64,000 nucleotides of DNA, taken from Corydoras sp. C115. Its lineage: Eukaryota > Chordata > Actinopteri > Siluriformes > Callichthyidae. A program made the position numbers and the translations under genes. A model generated the notes under the pieces. The model was not told the DNA's origin and did not search any database. It saw nothing but the letters and a program-made list of their open reading frames with translations. The stretch is from the NCBI GenBank assembly GCA_019802505.1, contig JAFMOC010000051.1:747501-811500 (forward strand), read 5' to 3'. Within the stretch, counting starts at the first letter, position 1. The number at the start of each line of letters is the position of its first letter. Below are positions 39,862 to 57,623 of this stretch, piece by piece.

Positions 39862-40995
39862 CAGCCAGTGAACTTTAATCTCTATATCGATTGCCTGGGG
39901 GGATGAACCTGATCTCAAATATCTCTACTGAACCAGTACACACTGTGGGGCATGAGGGCAGTCAATCATATAGTCGTAGCTTTCCTCTGATCCGTTTCTA
40001 TCATACTGAATACATTTTAAAGCCACTTTCCAAGAAACAACCCTGCTAAACCAGGATTAGAGATTTAGTATTAAACCATACTGCTCATGGCTCTAATCAT
40101 GCTGTGTGTTCTGTCTGATTTATGTAAAAATTAACCAAAAAAGGTCCTCTGAATAAGATCAAAGGAAACTTTCTTTATTCGGATTTTTGGTGTGTACGCA
40201 TGATCTGGATTTGCAAGCTAATAAAAAGTTAGAGTTTCTCATTAATTATTATAAATAAATAAAAAAAAACGGTGTTACAGTACAAGGAAATCATTCACTC
40301 TAATATTGTATACACTTATGAATGTATTTCTGAAGTATTTACTATTTATTTTCCTTTAAGTGATAATACATCAATTCTGTTGTTTACACAATTCCAATAA
40401 AAAGCAGAGTTTACTCGACTTCCCTCTAATCTAGAAGCCATAACTAAATAAAGAACGTCAGAATGTTTGTAATATGTAGTTGTGTTAAGTAAACGAAGGA
40501 CAGAGATACTTATGAGTTTCTAAAAATGAAACCGTGGACTATTTTAATACACGATGTCTTGTTCTGAGTTCTGAAAAGATGCCTTTTCTTTGTTGTATTG
40601 GAAAACTAATTTATTTCACCAAATTCAAAAGGGACAGTGTTTGATTTTGTCCCACGTATTACAAGTCCAATAACAGATTCATCTAAACTGCATTTAATGC
40701 ACACATTATTACTCTTCAGTGCTTGTCCCACTTTTTTGTACTTAGACTATATTTTGGATTACAACTTATTCTGTGTTCACAGTGATGATCTCCAGCTGGT
40801 TAGTACGCTGCCTGAGTTTATTCCTGGCCTGTCACTCAGCCACTCCATCAGTGGAGTACCATTAATTATACAATACATAACATGTACAGAACAAGTGTGA
40901 CATATTACTTCCACTGAAAGAAATTCCATATAATCTTACATAACCTGAGTTCAATGAACTATGTGATAAGATTGTTTAGCAAGAATGTACTATAA

Positions 40996-40998
<3 letters not shown>

Positions 40999-41039
<41 letters not shown>
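40999..41039. repeat. (AC)n microsatellite
   Basis: About 20 AC units in adcy6 intron 3. Confidence 0.95.
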
Positions 41040-41041
<2 letters not shown>

Positions 41042-42675
41042 TAACATTCTTGTACGTTAACATTCCAGCAACAGTAGAGCAAAAAAACCTTGAGTATCAC
41101 TATTTACTCCAGGGTATAAATAGCCCGTTAATTACTTGACAGTTACATAGTTCAAAAAAAAAAAAAAAAAAATGTGCTTCTTCACATGTTGATACTTGTT
41201 TGGTTTTTAATTAATCACTGTTATAATTGAATACAAAGAGCATTTAGGAGATTTTGCCATACTACGGTGTGTCACATTCAGATGCCATTTTTAAAAATAC
41301 AATCCCGTTTTATAAAATACAATCTAAATATTAATATTTTCTTGAATGTATATTAATCAAGCTAAACATGTGGCACAGATTTTCACAGCCTTTCGGACCC
41401 GGAAAAGGAACTCTGACCCAAAGACCTTGATTGGTAAACATAAAACCGACGTATTGAATGTATAGGCTAACATCCTTGATGCAGCAGTAACCTATATTAG
41501 ATGACAGGGTTCTATGAAATTTTTTTTTAAATCAAAACCTATATTTATTTCAGTAACATTTCTTATAGAATGGCATTTGAGAACTTTGAGGTTGATGCAT
41601 ATTCACTAGAGGCCTGCACAATTTCTTTAAGAATATTCTGTATGGCATTAGATCGATGCTTTATTTATACTCATACAGGAAACCATCATCTGTTACATTC
41701 ATTGTATAATGCTACAAAAAAAATGGTGTATAGTTTAAATACTCATAAACATTATTCTCTTATTTAGCCTAACATTCTATAGAATGAAATTCATAAGTTT
41801 AACTCTCCAAAATGTTATGAAGTTGTCAGTAAAAATATATATTTTGCCAGAAAAAAGCAGGACGATATGTTTTTTTATCCTAATATGCCTTCAGCTTTTC
41901 GGTTTAGAGTATTTTTTTTTCTTTTTTACCCTGTTTTCCTCAAAACTGTATGTACATGGAAACATAGCACTCTAAAGGACCGTACAAAAAGCCTCGACCT
42001 CTGCCTCACTTAACGCCTTCAAGCTTAACTGGAATGTCAATTATGAGCCTTCTGTGATATTGAAGGCTGTTAAACCTGAAGAGAAAGGCAACCTAATATT
42101 AATGCCCATGGTTCTGAAAAAGTCCTTATTCAGCAGATAAAGGTGGGATGGATGTCAAACGTTTGGTAATATGGAAAATATACTGCAGTTAACAAATATC
42201 TTTCTAATTACAGAAATAAAGTCAAATATAGCTTTAAATGCTGTTGGTTTTGAGGTTGTGGATATTTTGGATATTGTGTGATTTTATTTGTATTCTTTGT
42301 TAGCAGTTTATTAGCTAAACATTACGCAAACCACACAGATAAATATTGTAGATGAGGAAGCATGGAATGTTAATAAATTCTGCCACATTTCTAATACATA
42401 GACAAAAACAGATTTGTGTAGGAAGGAAAGAGAGATGTTTGAATATATTGTAACTCAGAAACCTCCTACAAGTTATTTAAAAATTTGATAGATTTCTTAC
42501 ACAACATTTTAACTTTGACAGACTGATGAAGGAAACTATAAACAACTTTATACAAATGCTTAAGCACTTATTAAAAGGACAGAAGTCAGAATTCAGTATG
42601 TCAGTGCACAAGTGCCGGAGTATATCAAATAATCTGCAAACTAGCAGAATGAATGAGCATTATTACACAGTGTAT

Positions 42676-42767
42676 ACAGCACCAGTCAAAAGTTTGAACG
42701 CGCTTTCTTTTTGCTTCACTTATTGTTCGTTTTATCAGTTCCACTTACTGTGAAGATGGACTTTGTT
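42676..42767. mobile_element. MITE fragment (left terminus)
   Basis: Begins ACAGCACCAGTCAAAAGTTTG and continues to TCAGTTCCACTTACTGTGAA with GATGGACTTTGTTGA, then stops. It is one arm of the long-inverted-repeat family. Confidence 0.65.
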
Positions 42768-43320
42768 GATAAAGTATAGTTTAATAACGAAAACAAAAAA
42801 CTGCTTTTCCCTTTTTTTATGTGCTGTATTGTAAAACTGTATTGTTTTTTTTGGGGGGGGTCATACTGTGATTTGTTGGCTCATCTGCTGGGACGTTAAC
42901 ATGGTCAGTGTTCAGTAAATTAAAAAATTCAGAAAGTTTTTTTTTTCTGTTTAAGTAAAATTTTTTGCCCTTAAAAAACAAACATTGTGTTCAGCACAAC
43001 AATGCGTTTTTGTTCTTTTTCAGCCAAAAATGTTCATTTCGGTGCATCACTGCTGCATAATATTGCCCTCTTTGTCTTAAAATCAATAAGAACAAACTTC
43101 AACAAGAGATAAATAGCACTTACATCAAATCAACCTTCAAATATGAGCCTGGTGTTTTTAGTTGACAACTAGATCACGTCAACAGCTATTTACAACTACT
43201 TTAAACCACGCATCTCATTACTTGGGTTTACCATTTGCTATTTTATGCTTTACATTTATGCAATACAACCTAAATTCTGGTAATATAGTAAAATTCTTTA
43301 CACTTGCGGTAAATACTCAC

Positions 43321-44173
43321 CTGTTTCCAAAGGAAGTCGTCCTCCAGGTTGAGTCTCCAGGCTGTGATCAGGTGAATTGAAGAAAGTGCCACTCCACTCA
43401 ACACTGCCGCCGTCATTCGTACAGGTAGCAGTGTGTAGATGATGTACACGAAGAACACAGAAGTCCAGACACCTTCTGAGGCGCTACGTGGCGCCACCAT
43501 GAACACGCCCATCGCCTGAACCACCACCAGCAACAGCACCACCAGATAGCTTACCATCCACATACAGTCCTGGTGAAATCCGGTGCGGTTGCACACCACC
43601 ATCATGGCCAGGAAAAGCGCCATGGCCACAGAGAGCACCGAGACATAAGCCACGTTCACGTCGTGAGTCTGGATAACGCAGTGGAATGCCAGCATTAGCC
43701 CACAAACCAGCACCAGCACCCCCATCAGCATGGTCAGAGAACTCTGGTTCAGCCGGAAGAAGTAGCGCTGGTAGAGACGCTCCAGCTTGGCTGACTCAAA
43801 CTGCTTGGACTGGAAAACGTGCGCCAGCTGCCGTAGACACCCCAAAACCAGAGTGCCTGCATCCCTCCTCCTGTCCTCTTCCTTCTCTTCCTCCTCTTCC
43901 TCTTTGATTCTCTTTAACTCGCCATCCTCAATGGCCAGGTCTCCCTTTTTCCCATAATGGTCTTCTTGCCAGACGCATCGGGAACTGAAGTTGCCGGCAC
44001 CAGAACTGGATCCTAAATGGGGAGAAGCTTCAGCGCCCTCGGGGTCAGCCAGGCAACTCATGTAGCGCCGGCGCCAGTCTCTTTTACGCCACCGCTTACG
44101 GCCATTGCGTTCTCCCCACGCTGTCTTGGGTTCATCCACTCTGGGAACTAGAAAGCCACTGACCCAAGACATC
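43321..44173 (-). CDS. adcy6: adcy6 exon 3: start codon, N-terminus, TM1-TM5, residues 1-284
   Basis: The first coding exon, 853 nt: one untranslated base, ATG at 44172-44170, then 284 codons to LWKQ before GTGAGT. The start MSWVSGFLVPRVDEPKTAWG marks type 6. Residues 1-140 are cytosolic, basic early (RKRWRKRDWRRR), with an acidic run at 91-100. Then comes SKQFESAKLERLYQRYFFRL and membrane helices at about 144-166, 172-194, 203-227 and 236-272. The acidic run is encoded by a GAGGAA-rich stretch near 43880-43905. The start fits the family N-terminus, and the acceptor TTTAG sits directly before it. Confidence 0.97.
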
Positions 44174-45061
44174 CTAAATAGAACACATCAAACCAAACTA
44201 GTTAAAGAGGAAGTGCTATATGATCTTTAATGCCAGACATCACAAATGCTGTACTAGTTGAGCTGGTTCATTTATGTTGTAGTCAGCAATTTTGGTGCAT
44301 GACAGCTGAAGAAACTTTAAGCCAAACATATACACGCCTTTTTTTTTTTTTACAATGTTTCCAAAGACTAAGCCAGAAATAATGTCAAAGACAAAAAGAT
44401 ATATACTATATGGCCAAACTGGTATGACAACGGCTTTATTAAAGGATCTCATACAATAAATAATGACATTTATATTTTTAACAATTACAAACCTTTAGCT
44501 GTTTGGCCAGATTCCCATTTTAGAATGAGTCTCTCACTTTTAAAATAAGTCTTAAGGATAAGACACTTTCATATTAACACCCGGTTTTAGAACTCCAAAT
44601 TGCCCCTATACAGTGTGCCGGTGTGTGTGAGTGTGTGCCCAGCGCACTGTCCTGGGTTCATCTGCCCACGGCCCGAAACGTTCTCCCCTGGAAGGGCACG
44701 TGAACCACCCCCCCCCCCCCCCCCCGTGACTATAGTAGAGGATTAAGTGGAAGATAATGAGATGAGAAAATTGAAAACAAAATGAGGGTCCACACATCTT
44801 TGCTTTCATAGTTTGTGACCTTAAAATAACTGAGAACCGAGCTGAATGGGCAGATCTAAACAACTTTTAGAATTCGACCTAAAATTGAATTCAATAAAAT
44901 GAGATCAGTTACAGTAATTTAATTACACTTAAAAGCTTTTCACAGTGGATTTGCTTTAGTCCTACAAACATGTAAAACCAGGAAAGTTCGGTGCTTTTAG
45001 TGTTTTTCGGATGATCAAGTTACCTGCGTGGCTTCCTGTTGATGTAGCAGCACTGCCTTCC

Positions 45062-45078
<17 letters not shown>
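44148..45078 (-). CDS. Upstream ORF 3 of adcy6 (26 codons, overlaps main start)
   Basis: The spliced uORF runs 45078-45024 then 44173-44148. It begins ATGCTGGACCTGGTTGAGG and crosses the exon 2/3 junction in a different frame from adcy6. It ends TTC TAG 25 bases inside the coding sequence. The start context is weak (T at -3, C at +4). Translation is not shown; it is a prediction from the spliced leader. Confidence 0.45.
44174..45023 (-). other. adcy6 intron 2
   Basis: 850-nt intron between the second 5'UTR exon and the first coding exon. It contains a truncated SINE; otherwise AT-rich. Confidence 0.8.
44592..44765 (+). mobile_element. SINE, 5'-truncated, with 18-C run
   Basis: The 3' half of the young SINE family: CTCCAAATTGCCCC, GTGTGTGCCCAGCGC, CTGTCCTGGGTTCATCTGCC, CGTTCTCCCCTGGAAGGGC, and TAGAGGATTAAGTGGAAGAT. 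At the usual ACCCC(ACC)GCGACC site it carries 18 C residues (44708-44725). Confidence 0.85.
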
Positions 45079-51222
<6,144 letters not shown>

Positions 51223-51292
51223 GCGGAACGCTCGTAGCCTGCTGTGCGCTCCGGATTCTGAGCGCCTTCGTTTCAGAGTGCGCGTGTTATGT

Positions 51293-51321
51293 ATGTATGT
51301 GTGTGTGTGTGTGTGTTGTGG

Positions 51322-51367
<46 letters not shown>
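51293..51367. repeat. (TG)n microsatellite at the adcy6 promoter
   Basis: TG units with two interruptions (TTGTGGTTT), about 75 nt, directly upstream of the mapped part of exon 1. Confidence 0.95.
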
Positions 51368-51371
<4 letters not shown>

Positions 51372-51640
51372 CGGTGAAGCTCACGCTCTGCCCTACACAG
51401 TGCAGTCCCGCCAGTGAGCCGCGCTGGCGCGTCATGGCACAGATAAGGCGCGCCATCTGCCGTTCAGTGTGCGCAACGCGCGCTCCTTCCCCGGATCCAG
51501 CGGGTGGCGGGTTTGGGATGTTCCTTCAGTGCGAGAGCGAGTGCGAAGTCGTCCCCAGAACGCACGCTGTTGGGCCTAATTTACGTGCACACCTTAATTA
51601 AGATTAATTATTTGAATTTAACTACGCCATATTTTGTGAA

Positions 51641-52079
51641 ATGGAATGCAATGTAATGTAGGGGGCGTCACGGTGGCTTAGTGGTTAGCACGTTCGCCTC
51701 TCAGCACTTGGGATTCCTGGTTCGAATCCCAATCTGGGTGGAGTTTCCATGTTCTCCCCGTGTCTGCGTGGGTTTCCTCCAGGTTCTCCGTTTTCTTCCC
51801 ACAGTCCAAAAACATGGATCAAGGTCAATTGAATTCTCCAAAATTACCATGTATAGAGTGTGAGTGTGTGCCCAGGGATAGATTGGTGTCCTGGCCTGGG
51901 TATATCCGGCTAGCGCCCGAAACGTTCTCGTCTGGATGGGCATGGGGAACCCCCCTGCGACCCTAGTAGAGGACAAAGCGGCAGATAATGGATGGAATGC
52001 AATGTCTCCTACACACATTTATTCTTACTTTCCCTGTTCCACTCAGATTTGAGTGAACATAACCGTTCCAACATAGAGT
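51641..52079 (+). repeat. Inverted duplication, left copy (SINE plus flanks)
   Basis: Contains a SINE and about 90 bp of 3' flank (TCCTACACACATTTATTC to GTTCCAACATAGAGT). The same order occurs in reverse complement at 61414-61830. Confidence 0.85.
51661..51990 (+). mobile_element. SINE, older subfamily, with target-site duplication
   Basis: A-box and B-box are present, with subfamily differences (GGTTCGAATCCCAATCTGGG, GATTGGTGTCCTGGCCTGGG, TATATCCGGCTAGCGCCCGA). ATGGAATGCAATGT flanks it at 51641-51654 and 51992-52005. Confidence 0.92.
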
Positions 52080-53830
52080 AAAGGTAGGAAAGCACGGCAT
52101 CTCATTTACGCACACAGAGCAACTGATTTTAAGATCTCCTGCTGCATGTTTTTGGACTGGGTGGGAAAACCCTACATTTAAAAGTGATCTGAGGATCAAA
52201 CCTAGTACCTTCGTTCTGTGTGGCAAGAGAAACAACCATTGAGCCACAGTACAACCCTCCAGGTTTGAGGTTGTAAGTTCTCTCTCTTTACAACAACAAA
52301 GTCATTTCTCTATGAATTATCATTTAGTTTTATTTAAAAAAAACTAATAAAAAAGCTATTCCTTTCTGCTTCTCAGATCTGCAGCTTTCCAAGAGAAGAC
52401 TGCTCTGCTTGCAGATATGTCCTGGGTGTGGATGCAAATCTGTGCAAATCAGTGGGGTTTTCTATGGGAAACGTGCCAGTTGGTAAAGCAAGTATGCATC
52501 CCAGCCTTTCACCATAACACTCACAGAGGAGAAAGCCATCGGGCTGAAAGAACATAAAAGAAAGTCGTAAAAAGAGTATTAATCCTTTCTTGGACATGAC
52601 ATTAAAAACAGATTTTTTTTATTCTTGTCTTGTCTTAGCAAGGGTCTGAAATAATCAGTGGGAAAAAAGTAAAACAATATGGTAAAATGTTACAAAATGT
52701 GGGTGGGACACTATTGTCTTTTATTTATTATATTTCTATATTGACAGAGAAAAGTGGAGCCGCTAGAGAAATATGGCCTGAGCCAAGAAAAGACAAGGGG
52801 GCGATCCATTCAGTCTGGTTTGTATTACATAGTCTGTTTTGAGGATTCCACCAATTCGTCGTGATGTGGATGATGCTGAAGGCCCCGCCGTGCAAATACA
52901 AGTCTGTTTGCTTTTGCTTTGATGACCTCTAAATGCAGTTCGGGGATTCTGTCAGATCATTGACCCTGCTGTTCTGACCATCCGGATGTGTTTTGAACTG
53001 TACTGCACTTCAGCGGTTGTTCAGTTGAATTCCGAGGTCTTCCTTTGATGATATATTTTACCAGAGTGCAAAAGCTGTGTGATCGGAGCCGGTAATGCTT
53101 AACTCGTGTTTGTCAGGAACTGAGATAAGACACTGGACTCTGCAATCAAGCACAAAATAAAGCAATTGATTAGACCTTCTGTGAATACCAGTCATGTGTT
53201 TCATCAAAACCAGCAGACAAACATTGGGCAACGAGGATAACGCTGTAATAAAAAGCTGAGGCTAAATGTTCTGCATGATGTTAACGTGGTGAAAGATTTA
53301 AAACGTTTAGAAAAGATATAGAACGAAATGCTAAAACTAAATCACAAAGCCTGTACACAGAATTACACCTGAGGAAATGTAGAATGAAATTCTTATTCAA
53401 TTTAAATTAGATTTATTTATTAGATTTATATGATCACGTAAAATACACATCAAATCAACTGCCTTATATTCAGGAGAGTTTGGTAATTAAAAGTCTAAAA
53501 CTTTGAAATAGAAGAAAAAATGCAAATATTTAAGTAATACTTATATTATTTTTATTTTAAAAAGTTTCTTCATTATAAATATTCTTCACTATTTTTTTAA
53601 TAAGGCTCCACACACATGTAACCTTGTTGCTGATTGGATCACTTGCTTGTTATCAGATTGTGTGGATTTAATGTTTGTTGGATTACTTTCAAAGTCATTT
53701 TAGTTTAGTGACTTTATTAAGTCATTTTAGTTTAGCATTATTAACCTGAAAACAATGAAACCTTATAGGTAGTAGTAACTTAGTTGAAGTACAAAAGTAA
53801 TCAGGAATCCGTGATCATCTGCTTAATCCT
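52080..53830. other. Intergenic, no gene recognised
   Basis: A decayed minus-strand SINE lies at about 52130-52250 (TGCATGTTTTTGGACTGGG; AACCATTGAGCCACAGTAC). A 74-codon minus-strand frame at 52373-52597 follows a TTCTTTCAG sequence but matches no family I know. The rest shows nothing definite. Confidence 0.55.
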
Positions 53831-53923
53831 ATAATAGGGCTGTGTGGGGGGTTCCCCATGTCCATCCAGGAAAGAACGTTTCGGGCACTGGGCAAATACA
53901 CCAAGGACAGGGCGCCTAAGGCT

Positions 53924-53962
<39 letters not shown>

Positions 53963-54072
53963 ATATGGGGCAATTTAAAGCAGCCAATTTAACCTGAATC
54001 CATATTTTTGCACTGTGGGAGGTAACAAGAGAACCGAAGGAGATCCACATGGACATGGGGAAAACGTGGAAA
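53831..54072 (-). mobile_element. Old SINE with internal (AC)n
   Basis: The plus strand has GGGGTTCCCCATGTCCATCC, AACGTTTCGGGCACTGGGC, ACCAAGGACAGGGCGCC, then an (AC)n run (53925-53962) and CATATGGGGCAATTTAAAG. The tRNA-side end is lost. Confidence 0.8.
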
Positions 54073-54079
54073 GTGCATG

Positions 54080-54866
54080 ATAATTAAAAAATATGGTATA
54101 TAATGTCAGTCTTTACATACACTCAATCTTTAACTGCTATTTGTTGCAGATATCTATTAAGAATCACATGACAGAACCTCAATGCATATCCACACAGGTT
54201 AACACACAGACTTGTTCATGTAGAAAGCCTCTTTAGAACATTAAAGATTCCAGTAAATGCAAAAGAGGGTGGGGCAGGAAGTGTCTTTGCAAAGATGACC
54301 ATATAGAGAGTTAAGGGCACGTTTTAGGGAAAGCTGGTCATCGGCTGCAGGGCTGCAGGGCAGAGGGAAATGCTTCTCTGTGTTTTGAGTGAAATGATTT
54401 GTTTAAAATGGTCACAGACTGACTCAGCGCCATCTGTTGGCGGCGGAATGTAAGACAGTTAAATTAAGGGGCTCGTTAAAACTTGTGGTTTTTGAAACTT
54501 TATGAGACCAACGTCGTTTAATATAATGTCCTGTTTGTTACTTTGGGTCATTAATGTGATTTACTTTATTCTCATGTAAAACGGCTGTGGATGAGGGAGA
54601 ATTCCTGCTGTAGTGTCTCAAAACTACAAGAACTATTATTGTTCTCCTGTTGGATTATTTTAATTAAATTGCATGAGTTTGATGAACATACCCTAATATA
54701 TTTGTTTACATCGCTAGCTGCATATCGAGGATGTGAATTTGGACCTTGGTTTGTAAACTTGGAGTCCTAAATTTAAATCAGTGTATAGAATGTTTTCATT
54801 TTCTGGACAGAATGTTTTTTTTTTCTGTGAATTTTGTTTTATTTTTTTCATTGTTTCCCTATAAAC
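54080..54866. other. Intergenic, no gene recognised
   Basis: AT-rich sequence with a CTCF-like word at 54426-54441 and no ORF of note. Confidence 0.6.
54426..54441 (+). promoter_or_regulatory. CTCF-like motif
   Basis: AGCGCCATCTGTTGGC matches 13 of 16 positions of AGCGCCCCCTGGTGGC. Confidence 0.4.
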
Positions 54867-54965
54867 CAGTGCTTCTCAAATAGTGCGGTGCCTGGGGGGG
54901 GCGCATAACAAGATATCACAGTGCAAGTGATATTAAGTGTACTGAACAAACCCTCGAGATACAAC

Positions 54966-55345
54966 ATGGAGAAATATTTAACAGGGAGGGTGGAGAGAGA
55001 TGAAGATAATGAGAGCAACAAAAGTCAACCGAAAGCTAAATGTCGAAGCGAATGTAGCGCCTGGCTTCACTGTAACTGTAACTTCACTGTAACTGAGGTG
55101 GGAGACGAAGAAAGACCGATGTGTCTGCTGTGTCTTAAAATGTTGGCAGTGGACAGCGTGAAGCCAAATAAATGAAGGCGTCACTTAAAGACATAAAACC
55201 CCGATCACGCTGATAACCGCCTGAGTTTTTTAATCGTAAACGTGACGAGTATAACCAGCAATCATCCCGCTTTATGAAAACTACTAAAGAAAAGCTGTGC
55301 TGCAAAACGGACGCGTTGGAGACATTACTTCTGACTTCCTCAAAA
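54966..55345 (+). pseudogene. hAT transposase N-terminus with BED-type zinc finger, decayed
   Basis: It starts MEKYLTGRVERDEDNES. It then has PMCLLCLKMLAVDSVKPNK followed by an in-frame TGA (55173-55175), RRHLKT, a second stop, and NPDH, giving the C-x2-C and His pair of a BED finger. After a frame change the next block reads EFFNRKRDEYNQQSSRFMKT and continues to ETLLLTSSK before a poly-A run. This order (BED finger, FF-RKRDEY block) is that of ZBED-related hAT transposases. It is not functional as it stands. Confidence 0.75.
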
Positions 55346-55460
55346 AAAAAAAAAAAAAAACAGCACAAATTGTTGTATTCGTTTTTGTTTCGTAGGTTAA
55401 AGTGTTAAATAAATTGTGCTCCAGAATTAATATTGCTGATGAATTTGAATGTATTATTAT

Positions 55461-55803
55461 TCATTCATTCATTCATTATCTCCCGCTTTATCCTCTACTA
55501 GGGTCGCGGTGGGGTTCCCCATGCCCATCCAGGGGAGAACGTCTCGGGCGCTGGGCAGATACACCCAGGACAGGGCGCCAATCCATCGCTGGGTACACAC
55601 TCACACACACTCTATATGGGGCAATTTAGAGAACTCAATTAACTTGATCCATGTTTTTGGACTGTGGGAGGAAACCGGAGAACCCGGAGGAAACCCACGC
55701 GGACACAGGGAGAACATGGAAACTCCACCCAGATGGGGATTCGAACTGGGAATCCCTAGTGCTGAGAGGCGAACGTGCTAACCACTAAGCCACCGTGCCG
55801 CCC
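55461..55803 (-). mobile_element. SINE, full length, with target-site duplication
   Basis: Complete minus-strand copy from the (GAAT) tail to GCCACCGTGCCGCCC. ATGTATTATTAT flanks it at 55449-55460 and 55804-55815. It is inserted in the hAT remnant and is therefore younger than it. Confidence 0.95.
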
Positions 55804-56251
55804 ATGTATTATTATTTATCAATTTTATTTAATTTCATTTTCAGTATCAAATGCCAGTCAGTTCAAAAATGTTTCTAGTTTAAATAAGGTTTTTATTCGT
55901 TTCTGTTACAAACTAAAAAACAAAGTTAATAAAATGATTCTTTGTTCTAAGTTGATCTATATTTCTTTCCTTTTTGTTTTCTTTATTGTTAATAAGGATA
56001 CATTGTTATAAAAGAGGTGTACTTATAACAAATTTATAGACAAATGATACTACAGTGGGCGTGTAAAAATACTTTTAAATCCCTTTTTGTCATGTAGGTT
56101 GGGGGCGCAAAATGTTTTCTTCTTCCTAGGGGGGGCTTAACAGAAAATAATTGAGAATCACTGTATAATCACTGTATAAACCAACATGCTGAAAACATCA
56201 GTTTTTGGTTTTAGATAATATTTGAGGTTGATTTGAACAAAAGAAGCCCCA

Positions 56252-56323
56252 TAGCAGAGGATGGTTTCGATCCATCGACCTCTGGGTTATGGGCCCAGCA
56301 CGCTTCCGCTGCGCCACTCTGCT
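56252..56323 (-). tRNA. Initiator tRNA-Met (CAT), copy 1
   Basis: 72 nt on the minus strand, AGCAGAGTGGCGCAGCGGAA at the 5' end and CCATCCTCTGCTA at the 3' end. The anticodon loop CCCATAA has anticodon CAT. The sequence appears identical to vertebrate initiator tRNA, with the intragenic A box (GTGGCGCAGCGG) and B box (GGTCGATGGATCGAAACC). A TTTT terminator follows (TTCTTTTG). It has no intron and no encoded CCA. Confidence 0.98.
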
Positions 56324-56529
56324 GACACAGACTTTAACCACACGTGAACAATTATTAGACAATGTTTAATTTTTAAAAGCAATATGGACGGTACATATAA
56401 TATATTATCGCTGTTTGCTGTTATGATATAGAAAAAAATCATGAAAGAAAGCTGAAAAGCGGTTCGTTGTTTATTAAACGTTATTACTTAAACAATGAAA
56501 TTCCGTTTTTTTTAGCGCTGTAATATCAC

Positions 56530-56545
56530 AGCGACATCTGGTGGC
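56530..56545 (+). promoter_or_regulatory. CTCF-like motif between tRNA copies 1 and 2
   Basis: AGCGACATCTGGTGGC, 13 of 16 positions of AGCGCCCCCTGGTGGC, followed by AGCGAAATGTAAAGCAGG. Confidence 0.4.
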
Positions 56546-56913
56546 AGCGAAATGTAAAGCAGGTTAGACAATGGGATCAACATATTCACCGTTTAATTTA
56601 TTAGATAACTCGTTTCTACACTTTACATTGCTGTCGGTTTGCTCATCTGTTTGCATCCACTTTTCTTTTCTTTGCCAATTACTTTTTACTAAATATTGCG
56701 TCTTTTTTGTACTTTTTGTTGTAATTTCATTGTGCTTAATGTTAATCTTTTATTCTACTTTTGAATATATAAACGCGACTAATGGAGCATCTGTAACAAC
56801 TGAAACGTCTTTATTAATTTGGATTAATAAATGGTTCTGATTCTGATCCATACATCTCGGTTTTTATATGAAATAATTTAGTTAAAAAAATCATCTAAAC
56901 ATAAAAAAACCCA

Positions 56914-56985
56914 TAGCAGAGGATGGTTTCGATCCATCGACCTCTGGGTTATGGGCCCAGCACGCTTCCGCTGCGCCACTCTGCT
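56914..56985 (-). tRNA. Initiator tRNA-Met (CAT), copy 2
   Basis: Identical 72-nt gene body to copy 1. The terminator in transcript sense is GGGTTTTTTTATG, the longest T run of the four. Confidence 0.98.
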
Positions 56986-57477
56986 TACTGATTGGTGCAG
57001 CAAAATTTCAAAATACAATGATATTTATAATATTTTCTTTGTCAACGTGCTTAAGAATTCTTACTGGTAAAGAGCAATGTGAAAATGCGATAAACTGGAC
57101 AGAGCTGGGATAGACCACAGTGATAAAGTACCCCAGAATTAAACAAATAGAAAAATCAGGCCTTTACTTCTTTAGCTTTTGCTCTGATCCTCTTACTTTA
57201 TTTAGTTTTATAGCCGTTTTTTTATTTCACTCCAATCAAATCACCAACTTAAGCCGTATGGTTATTGTAAATATTTAACACATTAATTTAAGGTTAAGAA
57301 AAATCCAATAGACTTTTTTTTTAATGATTAACATGAATGAATGAATGAATGAATTTTAGAATATAACAGCATTTTGGGCTTATGTATATATCCTGTTCAT
57401 ATAAACCGACATGCTGGTTAATAACATTCGATAACAGAGCAGAACATTTAAAGCTGATTTAAACAAAACAGTCGCTG

Positions 57478-57549
57478 TAGCAGAGGATGGTTTCGATCCA
57501 TCGACCTCTGGGTTATGGGCCCAGCACGCTTCCGCTGCGCCACTCTGCT
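57478..57549 (-). tRNA. Initiator tRNA-Met (CAT), copy 3
   Basis: Identical 72-nt gene body. The terminator in transcript sense is CTGTTTTGTTT. Its right flank resembles that of copy 1 (AATGAAATTC, then GACATCTGGTGG, then AAATGT). Confidence 0.98.
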
Positions 57550-57623
57550 TCATACTCGCTTGTGTTTTGTTATTGATGGAATAATGAAATTCTACTTGCG
57601 GTTCAGGCGTCAGACAAAGGGAC

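Larger units (their letters stand above)
11046..43320 (-). other. adcy6 intron 3 (32 kb)
   Basis: A single 32,275-nt intron between the first coding exon and exon 4. I found no convincing host gene on either strand. Recognised contents are listed separately: Tc1-like remnants, MITEs with long inverted repeats, old SINEs and microsatellites. The stretches 11.05-15.3, 17.1-20.3, 21.1-23.9, 24.7-25.6, 29.1-30.4, 30.7-33.0, 33.5-35.0, 36.5-38.6 and 38.9-42.6 kb are AT-rich with only short decayed fragments. Confidence 0.8.
54867..56163 (+). mobile_element. hAT-type DNA transposon remnant with TIRs, split by a SINE
   Basis: The left end CAGTGCTTCTCAAATAGT and the reverse complement of the right end CAGTGATTCTCAATTATT form the CAGTG-type inverted repeats of hAT elements. 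CTATAAACC precedes the left end and GTATAAACC occurs 11-19 nt after the right end, after a short tandem TATAATCACTG. This is consistent with an 8-bp target duplication plus later slippage. Inside are a decayed BED-finger transposase start and a SINE (55461-55803). Most of the transposase is deleted. Confidence 0.8.

Noticed and set aside
43484..43907. 73-codon frames overlapping adcy6 exon 3 on both strands
   Set aside because: Shadows of the long, well-supported adcy6 coding exon.
52373..52597. 74-codon minus-strand frame preceded by TTCTTTCAG, possible exon of an upstream gene
   Set aside because: The peptide is not recognised, no partner exons were found, and it sits between repeats.
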